A stretch of DNA of 64,000 bases from NCBI GenBank assembly GCA_902765485.1, contig CACWZZ010000004.1, forward strand, positions 1-64,000, read 5' to 3'. Shown here piece after piece: positions 8,658 through 16,544 of this stretch (the first letter of the stretch is position 1; each line of letters starts with the position of its first letter). The DNA comes from an uncultured Bacteroidales bacterium (lineage in GTDB: Bacteria; Bacteroidota; Bacteroidia; Bacteroidales; Paludibacteraceae). The position numbers were made by a program, and so were the translations under genes. The notes beneath the pieces are model-generated. The model did not search any database and was not told where the DNA came from. It was given only the letters and a program-made list of their open reading frames with translations.

Positions 8658-9100
8658 TATTTCTTTAATCTCTTTCTAAAAAAAACTTTCATCTTATCAT
8701 GCGATATTATATTTCCCACACCGACATTGGTTGTTCTCCAAGGAGTTTCTGCATGCGTCATCTCCATTAGACCAATAGCAGAATAAGCACTATACACCCT
8801 GTATACTTCATCAAACAATGCCTTTTCTATTTTATTTCCAAATTTAAAGTCACTAGGTGTTGGTTCTAATCCGGCACGCCCACTTGGCTTATAATGTTCA
8901 TATACTTGCGGGACAACGGGACCATATTGCCATGCCTCGATCGACTCAGCAAAAAGGGGGGTATTAAAATATGCTAAATGAAACCCTTGTTCATAATACA
9001 AGAGTTTTTGTAGTTTCATATTGGTGAGCAAATCTCCACCTCCATTTTCTGCTGCCAATTTTACCAATTCATTGGCTATTTCAATTACATTGTAAGCCAT
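8657..9100 (-). CDS. Panacea-domain (SocA/GepA, DUF4065-type) protein
   Basis: 147 residues. The N-terminal motif MKLQKLLYYEQGFHLAYF, followed by EAWQYGPVVPQVYEHYK, is diagnostic of the Panacea domain, formerly DUF4065, found in SocA/GepA-like proteins. Such proteins act as versatile antitoxins, neutralising unrelated toxins encoded next to them, sometimes as proteolytic adaptors. It is first in a three-gene operon with its own promoter at 9131-9162. The length is normal and motifs are intact. Family is confident; antitoxin function is by family and context. Confidence 0.88.
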   Translation of the reverse strand: MAYNVIEIANELVKLAAENGGGDLLTNMKLQKLLYYEQGFHLAYFNTPLFAESIEAWQYGPVVPQVYEHYKPSGRAGLEPTPSDFKFGNKIEKALFDEVYRVYSAYSAIGLMEMTHAETPWRTTNVGVGNIISHDKMKVFFRKRLKK

Positions 9101-9130
9101 AAAAAGTATTAATTAATTATTTTGGGCGTG

Positions 9131-9162
9131 CAAAATTACAAAAAATATTTGAATTATGCAAA
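9131..9162 (-). promoter_or_regulatory. Promoter of Panacea operon
   Basis: Minus strand TTTG, 20 nt, TAATTTTG, ending 31 nt before the start codon. Confidence 0.75.
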
Positions 9163-9209
9163 TTTGAGAGTAAGAATTGTTTGAGAAAATGAAATTTGTA
9201 GGGGAAATA

Positions 9210-9241
9210 TAAAAAACTCGCAGTTTGATGCTGCGAGTTTT
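9210..9241 (-). terminator. Terminator of NACHT/RelA-SpoT unit
   Basis: ACTCGCAG pairs with CTGCGAGT and is followed on the minus strand by TTTTTT. It is about 60 nt beyond the stop of the RelA/SpoT-domain gene and closes that unit. Confidence 0.8.
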
Positions 9242-9302
9242 GATGTCTTTTAAGAAATTATCTACTTGGTAATAATAAATACCTTATTCCTTGATCGTAG
9301 TG

Positions 9303-10262
9303 TTATTTTATACCACCAATGGTTTTAAATCTTGCAATTGAATTTGTAATATCATTTTGTATGTTTAATGGGACAGTTTCCTCTAATTTGGCATTGTATA
9401 TATTAGTATTTTTGTCTTTATTTGTGAAATATACGATATATATAAGATTATCTAATGATAGCATTATATTAAGTTTTGATAATGCTATAAATTCTAGCAA
9501 ATCATGTCTATTGTACTGATATAAAAATTTTGCAAAATCATGGTTTTCATCAAGTAATGTGTTTAACTCTGGTGATAAATCTCCGTGCGAAAAATGCATT
9601 TTGTATTTAGAGCGTAACATTGCGCTCCACTTCCCACTTTTGTAATGGTTGTGAGCTAAATCATCAAAAAGGGCTTCTAATGCTTTGTCACTAGTCTCCA
9701 AGGTTGCGTATATTCCATTGAACATTCTGCTTTCTTGCAATAAATCATGCCAATCATCTTTGCATTTATATCTTAATATATGATCTACCTCATGCCAACC
9801 CTCAGATAATATAGTACGAAATTGAATTTCAAATGTAGAATCAATAACATCATAGACTTCATCATGTATAGATTTTACGTATTCTTGTAATATCTGTTTC
9901 TCTTTCTCAGGCATCCTACAAACCATATTCTTTCTTAAGGGTTGGAAATTAGATTCCGTTATTTCGGCAGTAGCTGTATCAATTACTTGAAACATTTTAG
10001 CGAAGATATCCCATAATAAATCAACATCTTCGTAGAAATAAGTTACTATACGAACCCCAACAATGTCTTGAATCTTTTTCCCTTCTTTAGTATAATACGG
10101 TTTCCCATTGTTTTCCCTTATTTTTCTTTCAACTTTTTCTCTTAACGAATCATCTGCTTTGACTCTAGAAAACACACGACATTGGATACCAACTCGTTGC
10201 AATTCTTCCTCTATTGATTGATGAAGACTTTTAACTATAAGATTAAGACTAGTATTTTGCAT
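9303..10262 (-). CDS. RelA/SpoT (synthetase) domain protein, putative immune effector
   Basis: 319 residues, cytoplasmic. The alarmone-synthetase-like fold is marked by KIQDIVGVRIVTYFYED (residues 63-79) and by STFEIQFRTILSEGWHEVDH with LRYK (142-166), the closing motif of RelA/SpoT synthetase domains. The usual substrate-loop motif with GYxSxH is absent and replaced by NFQPLRKNMVCRMP, as in a divergent subfamily. There is no HD hydrolase, TGS or ACT domain, so it is not a housekeeping Rel. Related small synthetases (toxSAS, CapRel) kill or arrest cells by pyrophosphorylating nucleotides or tRNA ends. It begins 14 nt after the NACHT gene and shares its promoter and terminator, so effector function under NACHT control is a reasonable inference. 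Confidence 0.8.
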   Translation of the reverse strand: MQNTSLNLIVKSLHQSIEEELQRVGIQCRVFSRVKADDSLREKVERKIRENNGKPYYTKEGKKIQDIVGVRIVTYFYEDVDLLWDIFAKMFQVIDTATAEITESNFQPLRKNMVCRMPEKEKQILQEYVKSIHDEVYDVIDSTFEIQFRTILSEGWHEVDHILRYKCKDDWHDLLQESRMFNGIYATLETSDKALEALFDDLAHNHYKSGKWSAMLRSKYKMHFSHGDLSPELNTLLDENHDFAKFLYQYNRHDLLEFIALSKLNIMLSLDNLIYIVYFTNKDKNTNIYNAKLEETVPLNIQNDITNSIARFKTIGGIK

Positions 10263-10276
10263 AATATTATCGATTT

Positions 10277-12445
10277 CTATTTTTGGAAGTTTTTATTAAA
10301 ATAGGCAATACCTTCTCTTTGAATGTAACACACATCTCCATTTACAACTATTAACTTGGAATTTCTTAATTTTTCGATTGCTTTAGAGATTTCTTTGCGG
10401 CTGTAACTGCATAAAGACTCACGAATCGAAGTGACTCTCCTCATAACACTAAAATGTCCATGAGATTTGAAGAAACATTGCAGGATCTGCATTTCTATAT
10501 TCATTTCGATTTCTTGTTCTGTTTCTTCTACAGTATTGTCATTATATAATTCACTATCAATATCATTATTAGAATTACAGCTAATAATATACATTGTAAC
10601 ATCTTGTTCTATCTCTTCAGTAATAGGTTCAAGTATACAATCATTCAGTGTGCAATTAACAAAACCAGAATCACTAAATGAGAATCTATTAAATTTGCAA
10701 TTATTAAAAATACAATTACTAAAAACAACATTTGTGAACAATCCTAGTTGAGTAAAAGATACGGAATCAATGACCATATCAGTAATCATTGTATTCTTGT
10801 AGTTATTTTCACAAGGCTTACCACACAAATATATATCTTTCTGAAATAAAAAGTTTTGACTAAATTTAAAAGGAATATTTGTTAATTCTTTCCATAATTT
10901 ATTTTTCTTCTCCGCGGATTGTATTCTATAGGCTGTTACGGCAAGATTTGCAAAGTCTTCCGTTATCATTTTAGCTATTTCTGTTGTATTATAGTGTTCA
11001 ATAAATTTTCCATCTTCAAAATTCATTCCAATGAGAGTTCCAAATACAAAGTCATTAATAAAGCCAATATTCTCATTTGCTTTTCTGTCCAATAATACAT
11101 GATTAGACAATGTATCCGCTAACTCCGAATATGTGGGCTTAGGATACTCAGGATAGTCATCAATATATTTAGTTAATATTTCTGTATTGTATTCTTGAAT
11201 CAGTTCTTTGATAATACTTTTTTCGTCTGCTTTTATATTGAATTCACACATGAACCGAACCAATTTTTTAAATATCCTCAGTTGCGTTTCATTTGTCATT
11301 CGCAAATTTTGACGAACTTGTTCTCTTTCCAAAAGTAATGATAAATATTTATCAACGATAGTATTCTCTCTGTTAATCTCCTTTAACTCCAGAATGGATA
11401 TATTTCTAAGATATGCCAATAGGACAGGATTGCTGATACTATCTATTGGAATGTTATGGGCGTTAATTATTTGGATGCGTGAAGAATCTAACCAATTTGA
11501 AATTTTTGGTTCCGATAAAGTCAACCTTAAAATATGATATTGATGAATTTTATTATCAATTAGTGAATTAAATTCTTCACTACTAAAAATAGCCGTTTTT
11601 CGAGAGGTGATTATTATCCTAGAATTTCCAACTAATAAATCCAATATAGTATTTAACATACTTTCTACGTCTCTTAACTCTGTTGAATCAGTAGAAAAAT
11701 CTTTTGATAATAACTCATCAAAACCATCAATTACTATGGGTATACGACCTTCAATAATTTGATGTCTTACAACTTCTGAGGTTACGACATTTTGAAACTG
11801 TAACTCGATTTCATTTTGAAGTACATGCTTAAATATGCGAGCTTCACGATTTCGAGACAATTCAATATACAAGGGAATACAATCTGTATCACTTAGGCAA
11901 AGCCTATTGACGATTTCGTAGGCTGTACATGTCTTCCCATATCCAGCAGCAGCTTCGATTATTGTCAATAGTGGTCCTGCACAATTATTGTACGCATCTA
12001 TAACTTTGTCTATAGGCGATATTTCATACTCTTGTTCTCCTTGTATGATTCCGTCATTTTCATATAAAACTGATTGATATGGTGCATTGATGTATTCGTA
12101 TTTAGCATTGTCTGGCAAACCATTTAACTGTCTATTCACAAAGTTTTCATATCTGCGTCGTAACTGGAATTTAAAAGAATCTGCATGGAAAAAGCTTCTA
12201 AATAGATCTACTTCCAATTCTGATAAACTGCAATAACTCTTTATACTTGTAGCAAAACCTTGCTTTTTATACATCTTCTCAATCTCAATAATTTTTTGAG
12301 ACGGTTTGGAGTCTGGAGAATAGATGTCTGCACCAAAGTATCGTCCATGCTTATATTCATACACATGAACACCATTGATCACGCAAGATTCATAACCATA
12401 TAGTTTATAAACTCGCTCTAAATCTTCATATTGTAGTTTATTCAT
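10277..12445 (-). CDS. NACHT-type STAND NTPase, putative phage sensor
   Basis: 722 residues, no signal. Residues 1-140 form an alpha/beta N-terminal domain of unknown type. The NTPase follows: Walker A EAAAGYGKT (164-172), Walker B with the NACHT acidic patch IPIVIDGFDELL (235-246) and a sensor-like RIIITSRK near 285. A helical region runs to about 580. Then come about 40 residues of pentapeptide-like repeats (CIFNNCKFNRFSF), a linker with polar acidic residues, and a C-terminal winged-helix-like domain (about 650-722). Bacterial NACHT proteins are antiphage sensors that oligomerise on detecting phage. This one has no obvious nuclease or pore domain, which fits an effector supplied in trans by the next gene. 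Confidence 0.82.
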   Translation of the reverse strand: MNKLQYEDLERVYKLYGYESCVINGVHVYEYKHGRYFGADIYSPDSKPSQKIIEIEKMYKKQGFATSIKSYCSLSELEVDLFRSFFHADSFKFQLRRRYENFVNRQLNGLPDNAKYEYINAPYQSVLYENDGIIQGEQEYEISPIDKVIDAYNNCAGPLLTIIEAAAGYGKTCTAYEIVNRLCLSDTDCIPLYIELSRNREARIFKHVLQNEIELQFQNVVTSEVVRHQIIEGRIPIVIDGFDELLSKDFSTDSTELRDVESMLNTILDLLVGNSRIIITSRKTAIFSSEEFNSLIDNKIHQYHILRLTLSEPKISNWLDSSRIQIINAHNIPIDSISNPVLLAYLRNISILELKEINRENTIVDKYLSLLLEREQVRQNLRMTNETQLRIFKKLVRFMCEFNIKADEKSIIKELIQEYNTEILTKYIDDYPEYPKPTYSELADTLSNHVLLDRKANENIGFINDFVFGTLIGMNFEDGKFIEHYNTTEIAKMITEDFANLAVTAYRIQSAEKKNKLWKELTNIPFKFSQNFLFQKDIYLCGKPCENNYKNTMITDMVIDSVSFTQLGLFTNVVFSNCIFNNCKFNRFSFSDSGFVNCTLNDCILEPITEEIEQDVTMYIISCNSNNDIDSELYNDNTVEETEQEIEMNIEMQILQCFFKSHGHFSVMRRVTSIRESLCSYSRKEISKAIEKLRNSKLIVVNGDVCYIQREGIAYFNKNFQK

Positions 12446-12587
12446 AACTTAATTCAATAAAATAACTATGGTACATGTTAAATATATCTTAAATTCAAAT
12501 ACAAAAATCATAAAGAACTATATAAACTTTGTCACTTCATGATATTGATACAATCAATAGAAATTAATAGCAAACATATTTCGATTG

Positions 12588-12619
12588 CAAAATTACTGCT
12601 TTTTCTTGAAATACGCAAG
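12588..12619 (-). promoter_or_regulatory. Promoter of NACHT/RelA-SpoT unit
   Basis: Minus strand CTTG, 20 nt, TAATTTTG. Transcription would start near 12580, giving a roughly 135-nt AT-rich leader. Apart from this and the palindromes at 12676-12729, I see nothing in 12446-12772. Confidence 0.7.
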
Positions 12620-12675
12620 TATTAATGAAGAAAAGTGAGAAATATATACATTTTTGCGAGGAAAATAGATAAATT

Positions 12676-12729
12676 CCGGCATTGAATGCCGACGCAATAG
12701 ACAAAGTCAAAACACCGTCTTGCAGACGG
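12676..12729. repeat. Short variable palindromes, left cluster
   Basis: Two perfect palindromes, CCGGCAT-tga-ATGCCG (12676-12691) and CCGTCT-tgc-AGACGG (12715-12729), are each followed by a related AATAGAC/AATGGAC-like tail. They match the style, not the sequence, of three more palindromes at 13416-13527 on the other side of the small gene. Confidence 0.55.
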
Positions 12730-12772
12730 CAAAATGGACGAAAAAAGCCGGAAAAAGCCGGATAACAGGACT

Positions 12773-13150
12773 CTACTCTGTCTTTAGTTGGACGGAGAGA
12801 GATGCGATGATGAAGCCGCGGAGAGTGGAATAGAACTTGTCGGAGGTGGTGCCGAGGAACTTGGCATTGGCGCGAGTTGGGTTCTTGCGGGCGGCTTTAG
12901 AGTATTGGAGATAACGGTCTTGCCAGTAGGCGATACGGTCGGAATCAGACATCTCCGTTTTGCAGAGGTGCACGGCTTCCGAGAAAGTGCTGATAGCGCG
13001 CTTGCGGCTCTCGGCAAGAGGTCCGGTATATGGATTAAGGATTGCGTACGCGTGCGTGCGACCGTTTCGGGTGCGCATGACGATGCGTTCTTTGGATGAG
13101 AGTTTGCCACTGAAATGGTCAAACGGAAGGGCGGGTTCGATGTGTGCCAT
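12773..13150 (-). CDS. Hypothetical protein, SGKLS-motif family (paralogue of 43783-44283)
   Basis: 125 residues, basic, no signal. The N-terminus FDHFSGKLSSKERIVMRT matches the paralogue at 43783-44283 (NISGKLSGREGTIMRQ). Both then have a NP motif, an F(S/A)EA helix and a similar C-terminal helix (TLRGFIIASL against TLNTFIRAMI). Function unknown; the short N-terminal motif recalls small phage-like structural proteins of Bacteroidetes, but that is only an impression. It is transcribed from 13280-13311 with an 11-nt tandem repeat in its leader. GC content is higher than in the neighbouring island, so it marks the island edge. Confidence 0.6.
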   Translation of the reverse strand: MAHIEPALPFDHFSGKLSSKERIVMRTRNGRTHAYAILNPYTGPLAESRKRAISTFSEAVHLCKTEMSDSDRIAYWQDRYLQYSKAARKNPTRANAKFLGTTSDKFYSTLRGFIIASLSVQLKTE

Positions 13151-13208
13151 GTGTCTAACAAATTAGGGTCAGATTAGCGCGTTCTATCGGCGTTGTCAGC
13201 ATAATATG

Positions 13209-13252
13209 ACGTATATCTAACGTGTATGTAACGTATATCTATCGTGTATGTA
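13209..13252. repeat. Four 11-nt tandem units upstream of small gene
   Basis: Units ACGTATATCTA, ACGTGTATGTA, ACGTATATCTA and TCGTGTATGTA lie in the 5' leader of the 12773-13150 gene. The paralogous gene at 43783-44283 also has a four-unit 11-nt array upstream, with unrelated sequence. Confidence 0.75.
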
Positions 13253-13279
13253 TCGTAATCGATATCGGATTTACGGCTG

Positions 13280-13311
13280 CAAAAGTACTGCTTTTTTCTG
13301 GAATATGCAAG
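13280..13311 (-). promoter_or_regulatory. Promoter of SGKLS-family gene
   Basis: Minus strand CTTG, 20 nt, TACTTTTG. Confidence 0.7.
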
Positions 13312-13415
13312 AGAAAAGTGCAGATTTTTGCGGAAATAGGCCAGAATAGGCAGAATTAGGCAAAAATAGGTATTAGCGGAATAGTATTCCTAATAACTAC
13401 CAAGAAAGGGAAACA

Positions 13416-13527
13416 GCGGCAAATATGCCGCCGAACAGAACAACCGGCATAATGCCGGACAATAGACATAGACGCAATGCTGGTGCATAACGCAGCAGAC
13501 GAATGACAAACCCGCATACCATGCGGG
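13416..13527. repeat. Short variable palindromes, right cluster
   Basis: Three palindromes: GCGGCA-aata-TGCCGC (13416-13431), CCGGCAT-a-ATGCCGG (13444-13458) and CCCGCAT-acc-ATGCGGG (13511-13527). The last two are followed by ACAATAGAC and ACAATTGACG. Arm sequences differ while pairing is kept. The remaining bases of 13312-13695 contain no gene I can support. Confidence 0.55.
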
Positions 13528-13695
13528 ACAATTGACGAAAGACGGGAAACGCGCTGACGGAGGCAGCGCACACAGGACACCGCTACGACCAACCGATACA
13601 TGCTTTAATAAAAAAAAATAAAAGCCCCCTCCGGAGCGAAGCGACCAAATAAAATATGCCCTTTTTCATAGATGCTCATATGCGAGCAGCAGTAG

Positions 13696-13737
13696 AATAA
13701 AAAGTTGGGGCAGGAAACTGAAAGTCCCTGCCCCAAA
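13696..13737 (-). terminator. Terminator of mutA-mutB operon
   Basis: TTGGGGCAGG pairs with CCTGCCCCAA and is followed on the minus strand by CTTTTTATT. It lies 20 nt after the mutB stop. Confidence 0.85.
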
Positions 13738-13756
13738 CCATTACGCGAAGATGCGA

Positions 13757-15864
13757 TTACTCCTGCATGAGCAGTTGCATAACCGTGTAAGCGGAATAAG
13801 CAACGGATGTACCGGGACCGAAGATGGCAGCGACACCGGCTTTGTAGAGGAAGTCGTAGTCCTGCGCGGGGATGACACCACCCGCAGTGACCATGATATC
13901 CGGTCTGCCGAGTTTCTTGAGCTCCTCGATGACCTGCGGGATGAGGGTCTTGTGACCTGCTGCAAGCGAGGAGACACCGAGTACATGGACGTCGTTCTCG
14001 ACGGCTTGTTTAGCAGCCTCAGCCGGGGTCTGAAAGAGCGGACCCATATCGACATCGAAGCCGCAGTCGGCATAACCGGTTGCTACTACTTTGGCACCAC
14101 GATCGTGACCATCCTGGCCCATCTTAGCGATCATGATACGCGGTTGACGGCCTTCTTTCTTTGCGAAGGCAGCGGTGAGAGCCTGAGCCTTCTCGAAGTA
14201 CTCGTCTCCCTTGGTTCCTGAAGCGTACACGCCTGAAATAGTTCTGATAGTTGCTTTATAACGTCCAACGACTTTCTCGCACGCGTCGGAGATCTCTCCG
14301 AGTGAAGCGCGGAGCCCTGCAGCCTTGACAGCCAGCGCGAGGAGGTTCTCGCCTTTCTTGCCGTCCGCCCAAGCCTGCACGGAAGCGGTGATCTCGGCGA
14401 GCGCAGCCTGAACGGCTTTCTCGTCACGGTTAGCACGGAGTTCAGCCAGACGGGCTACCTGCTGCTCACGAACGGCTGTGTTGTCGATCTCAAGGATATC
14501 AATCGGGTCCTCATGCTCGAGGCGGTACTCGTTGATACCGATGATCTTCTGGCGACCGGAGTCGATACGCGCCTGTGTACGCGCCGCGGCTTCCTCGATA
14601 CGCATCTTAGGAATACCGGTCTCGATGGCTGCTGCCATACCGCCCAGTTTCTCAATCTCCTGGATGTGCGCCCACGCTTTCTCCATGAGTTCCTGAGTGA
14701 GCGACTCTACATAGTAGGAACCGCCCCATGGGTCGATCTCCTTGCAGATCTTGGTCTCCTCCTGGATGTAGATCTGGGTGTTACGCGCGATACGTGCGGA
14801 GAAGTCGGTCGGCAGTGCGATAGCCTCGTCGAGCGCGTTGGTGTGGAGCGACTGGGTGTGGCCGAGTGCAGCTCCCATCGCTTCGATACAGGTACGTCCT
14901 ACGTTGTTGAACGGGTCTTGCTCGGTGAGCGACCAACCGGAGGTCTGGCTGTGCGTACGGAGCGCCATGGATTTCGGGTTCTTGGCACCGAAAGACTTGA
15001 CGATCTTCGCCCAGAGCATACGTCCTGCACGCATCTTGGCAATCTCCATGAAGTGGTTCATACCGATCGCCCAGAAGAAGGACAGACGCGGAGCGAACGT
15101 ATCCACATCCATGCCGGCGTTGACACCTGCGCGGAGGTACTCCATACCATCGGCAAGCGTGTAAGCCAACTCGATATCTGCCGTAGCACCGGCTTCCTGC
15201 ATGTGGTAACCGGAGATGGAGATAGAGTTGAACTTAGGCATGTTCTGCGAGGTGTATTCGAAGATATCAGCGATGATCTTCATGGAGAACTTAGGCGGAT
15301 AGATATAGGTGTTACGCACCATGAACTCCTTGAGGATATCGTTCTGGATGGTACCTGCCATCTCCTCCAGTTTGGCACCCTGCTCGAGTCCGGCGTTGTC
15401 ATGGTCATGGAGACAGACATCTTGTTCAACGGAATACCTGCGAAGAGGACTTTCATATCCTCGAGCGAGCAGATACTTACGCCTGCTTTGCCGACATCAC
15501 CTACCACACGCATGTTATCGGCGTTGTAGCCGCGGTGGGTCGGGAGGTCGAAGGCTACGGACAGACCTTTCTGACCGGAAGCGAGGTTTCTTCTATAGAA
15601 CGCATTCGATTCTTCGGCGGTGGAGAATCCGGCGTACTGGCGGATGGTCCAAGGACGGAGAGGATACATGGCGCTGTACGGGCCACGGAGGAAGGGCGGG
15701 ATACCGGACACGTAGTCGAGGTGCTCCATGCCTTTGAGGTCCTCTTTGGTATAAATCGGCTTGACGTCGATGAGCTCGGGCGTCTGCCAGTCGGCGGTGT
15801 TCGGGCCAACTACTTTGCTGGCCGAAACCTGGGTAATGTCAATATCTTTAAAATTCGGCTTCAT
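13757..15864 (-). pseudogene. mutB: Methylmalonyl-CoA mutase large subunit, frameshifted by internal deletion
   Basis: The product would interconvert succinyl-CoA and methylmalonyl-CoA with adenosylcobalamin in the propionate pathway. The N-terminal part starts MKPNFKDID and reads into the TIM barrel as far as NKMSVSMTM. Homology then continues in another frame from [13 protein letters not shown] to the C-terminal B12 domain, which has the cobalamin motif GQDGHDRG, then VSSLAAGH and TAGGV. The span is 2,108 nt, not a multiple of three. About 12-13 codons normally found after SMTM (the NGAVLP segment) are missing around 15395-15405, where the sequence has the small direct repeat ATGACCATGAC. 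All else is intact, so this is either a very recent slippage deletion or an assembly/sequencing error. It is last in the mutA operon. Confidence 0.85.
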
Positions 15865-15880
15865 AATTGTATATGTTTTT

Positions 15881-15942
15881 AACGGCGAATTATGCGAATT
15901 AAACTAATTATTTTAACGGCGAATTATGCTAATTGAGCTAAT
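15881..15942. repeat. AACGGCGAATTATGCTAATT repeats, left side
   Basis: Two units beginning AACGGCGAATTATG (15881 and 15914) lie between the mutB start and the GxxExxY stop. They match the four-unit array on the other side of that small gene. Confidence 0.85.
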
Positions 15943-15946
15943 TATT

Positions 15947-16342
15947 TTATTCTTGCCATTTTAAGGAACAGGGTATGCGTTTGCACTCTAATGACATATT
16001 GCCAAAATTAAGAAGAAGTCCCAGTTGGTATCCACTTGTTTTTAGGTAATTATATACCTGTGCATAGTGTTCATCCAAGATTTCTGAAACAGCCTTCAAC
16101 TCAACAATAATTTTATCATAGCAAACAAAATCAGCTCGGAATTCCTTCGGTAAAACTATATCTTTATAGTTGACTTTGAGTACTTTCTCCCTTTCATAAG
16201 GAATACCGCGCAACTGAAATTCATATTCAAGAGCATCTTGATATACGGGTTCTGTAAAACCACAACCAAGTTCCTTGTGAACTTCTATTGCCGCACCTAC
16301 AATCTTATAGGTCTCATCCTTATATAATAACTGATTTTCCAT
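15947..16342 (-). CDS. GxxExxY family protein (PDDEXK-like)
   Basis: 131 residues. It shows the defining GFTEPVY (G-x-x-E-x-x-Y) motif near residue 28, an upstream AAIEVHKELG helix, and DFVCYDKIIVELKA near residue 75 with the D...ExK arrangement of PDDEXK nucleases. The C-terminal GYQLGLLLNFG is also typical. The biological role of the family is unknown. The gene lies inside the mutA-mutB operon, is more AT-rich than both neighbours, and is flanked on both sides by the same AACGGCGAATTATG repeats. That suggests insertion as a cassette. Confidence 0.88.
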   Translation of the reverse strand: MENQLLYKDETYKIVGAAIEVHKELGCGFTEPVYQDALEYEFQLRGIPYEREKVLKVNYKDIVLPKEFRADFVCYDKIIVELKAVSEILDEHYAQVYNYLKTSGYQLGLLLNFGNMSLECKRIPCSLKWQE

Positions 16343-16351
16343 ATTGTTCTA

Positions 16352-16544
16352 AACGGCGAATTATGCTAATTGTGCTAATTCTCTTATAACGGCGAATTAT
16401 GCTAATTGTGCTAATTCTCTTATAACGGCGAATTATGCTAATTGAGCTAATTCTCTTATAACGGCGAATTATGCTAATTATTAATTCGCTTAATTCGTTT
16501 AATTAGCCGTTTTTATTAATTCGTTTTATTCGCTAAATTAGCCG
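16352..16544. repeat. 36-bp tandem repeat array, right side of GxxExxY cassette
   Basis: Units start at 16352, 16388, 16424 and 16460, a strict 36-bp period. Each starts AACGGCGAATTATGCTAATT, and the last diverges. The array then turns into inverted copies (AATTAGCCGTT) reaching the mutA stop codon. There are no spacers, so this is not CRISPR. Confidence 0.9.

Noticed and set aside
13356-13601. 81-codon minus-strand frame over the palindrome cluster
   Set aside because: Arg/Cys-rich low-complexity product with no family; it lies upstream of a promoter and over repeats.
14513-15529. Long plus-strand frame opposite mutB
   Set aside because: Antisense shadow of mutB; composition follows the mutB codons.
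16352-16544. 36-bp repeats considered as a CRISPR array
   Set aside because: Units are directly adjacent, without unique spacers, and no cas gene is present.
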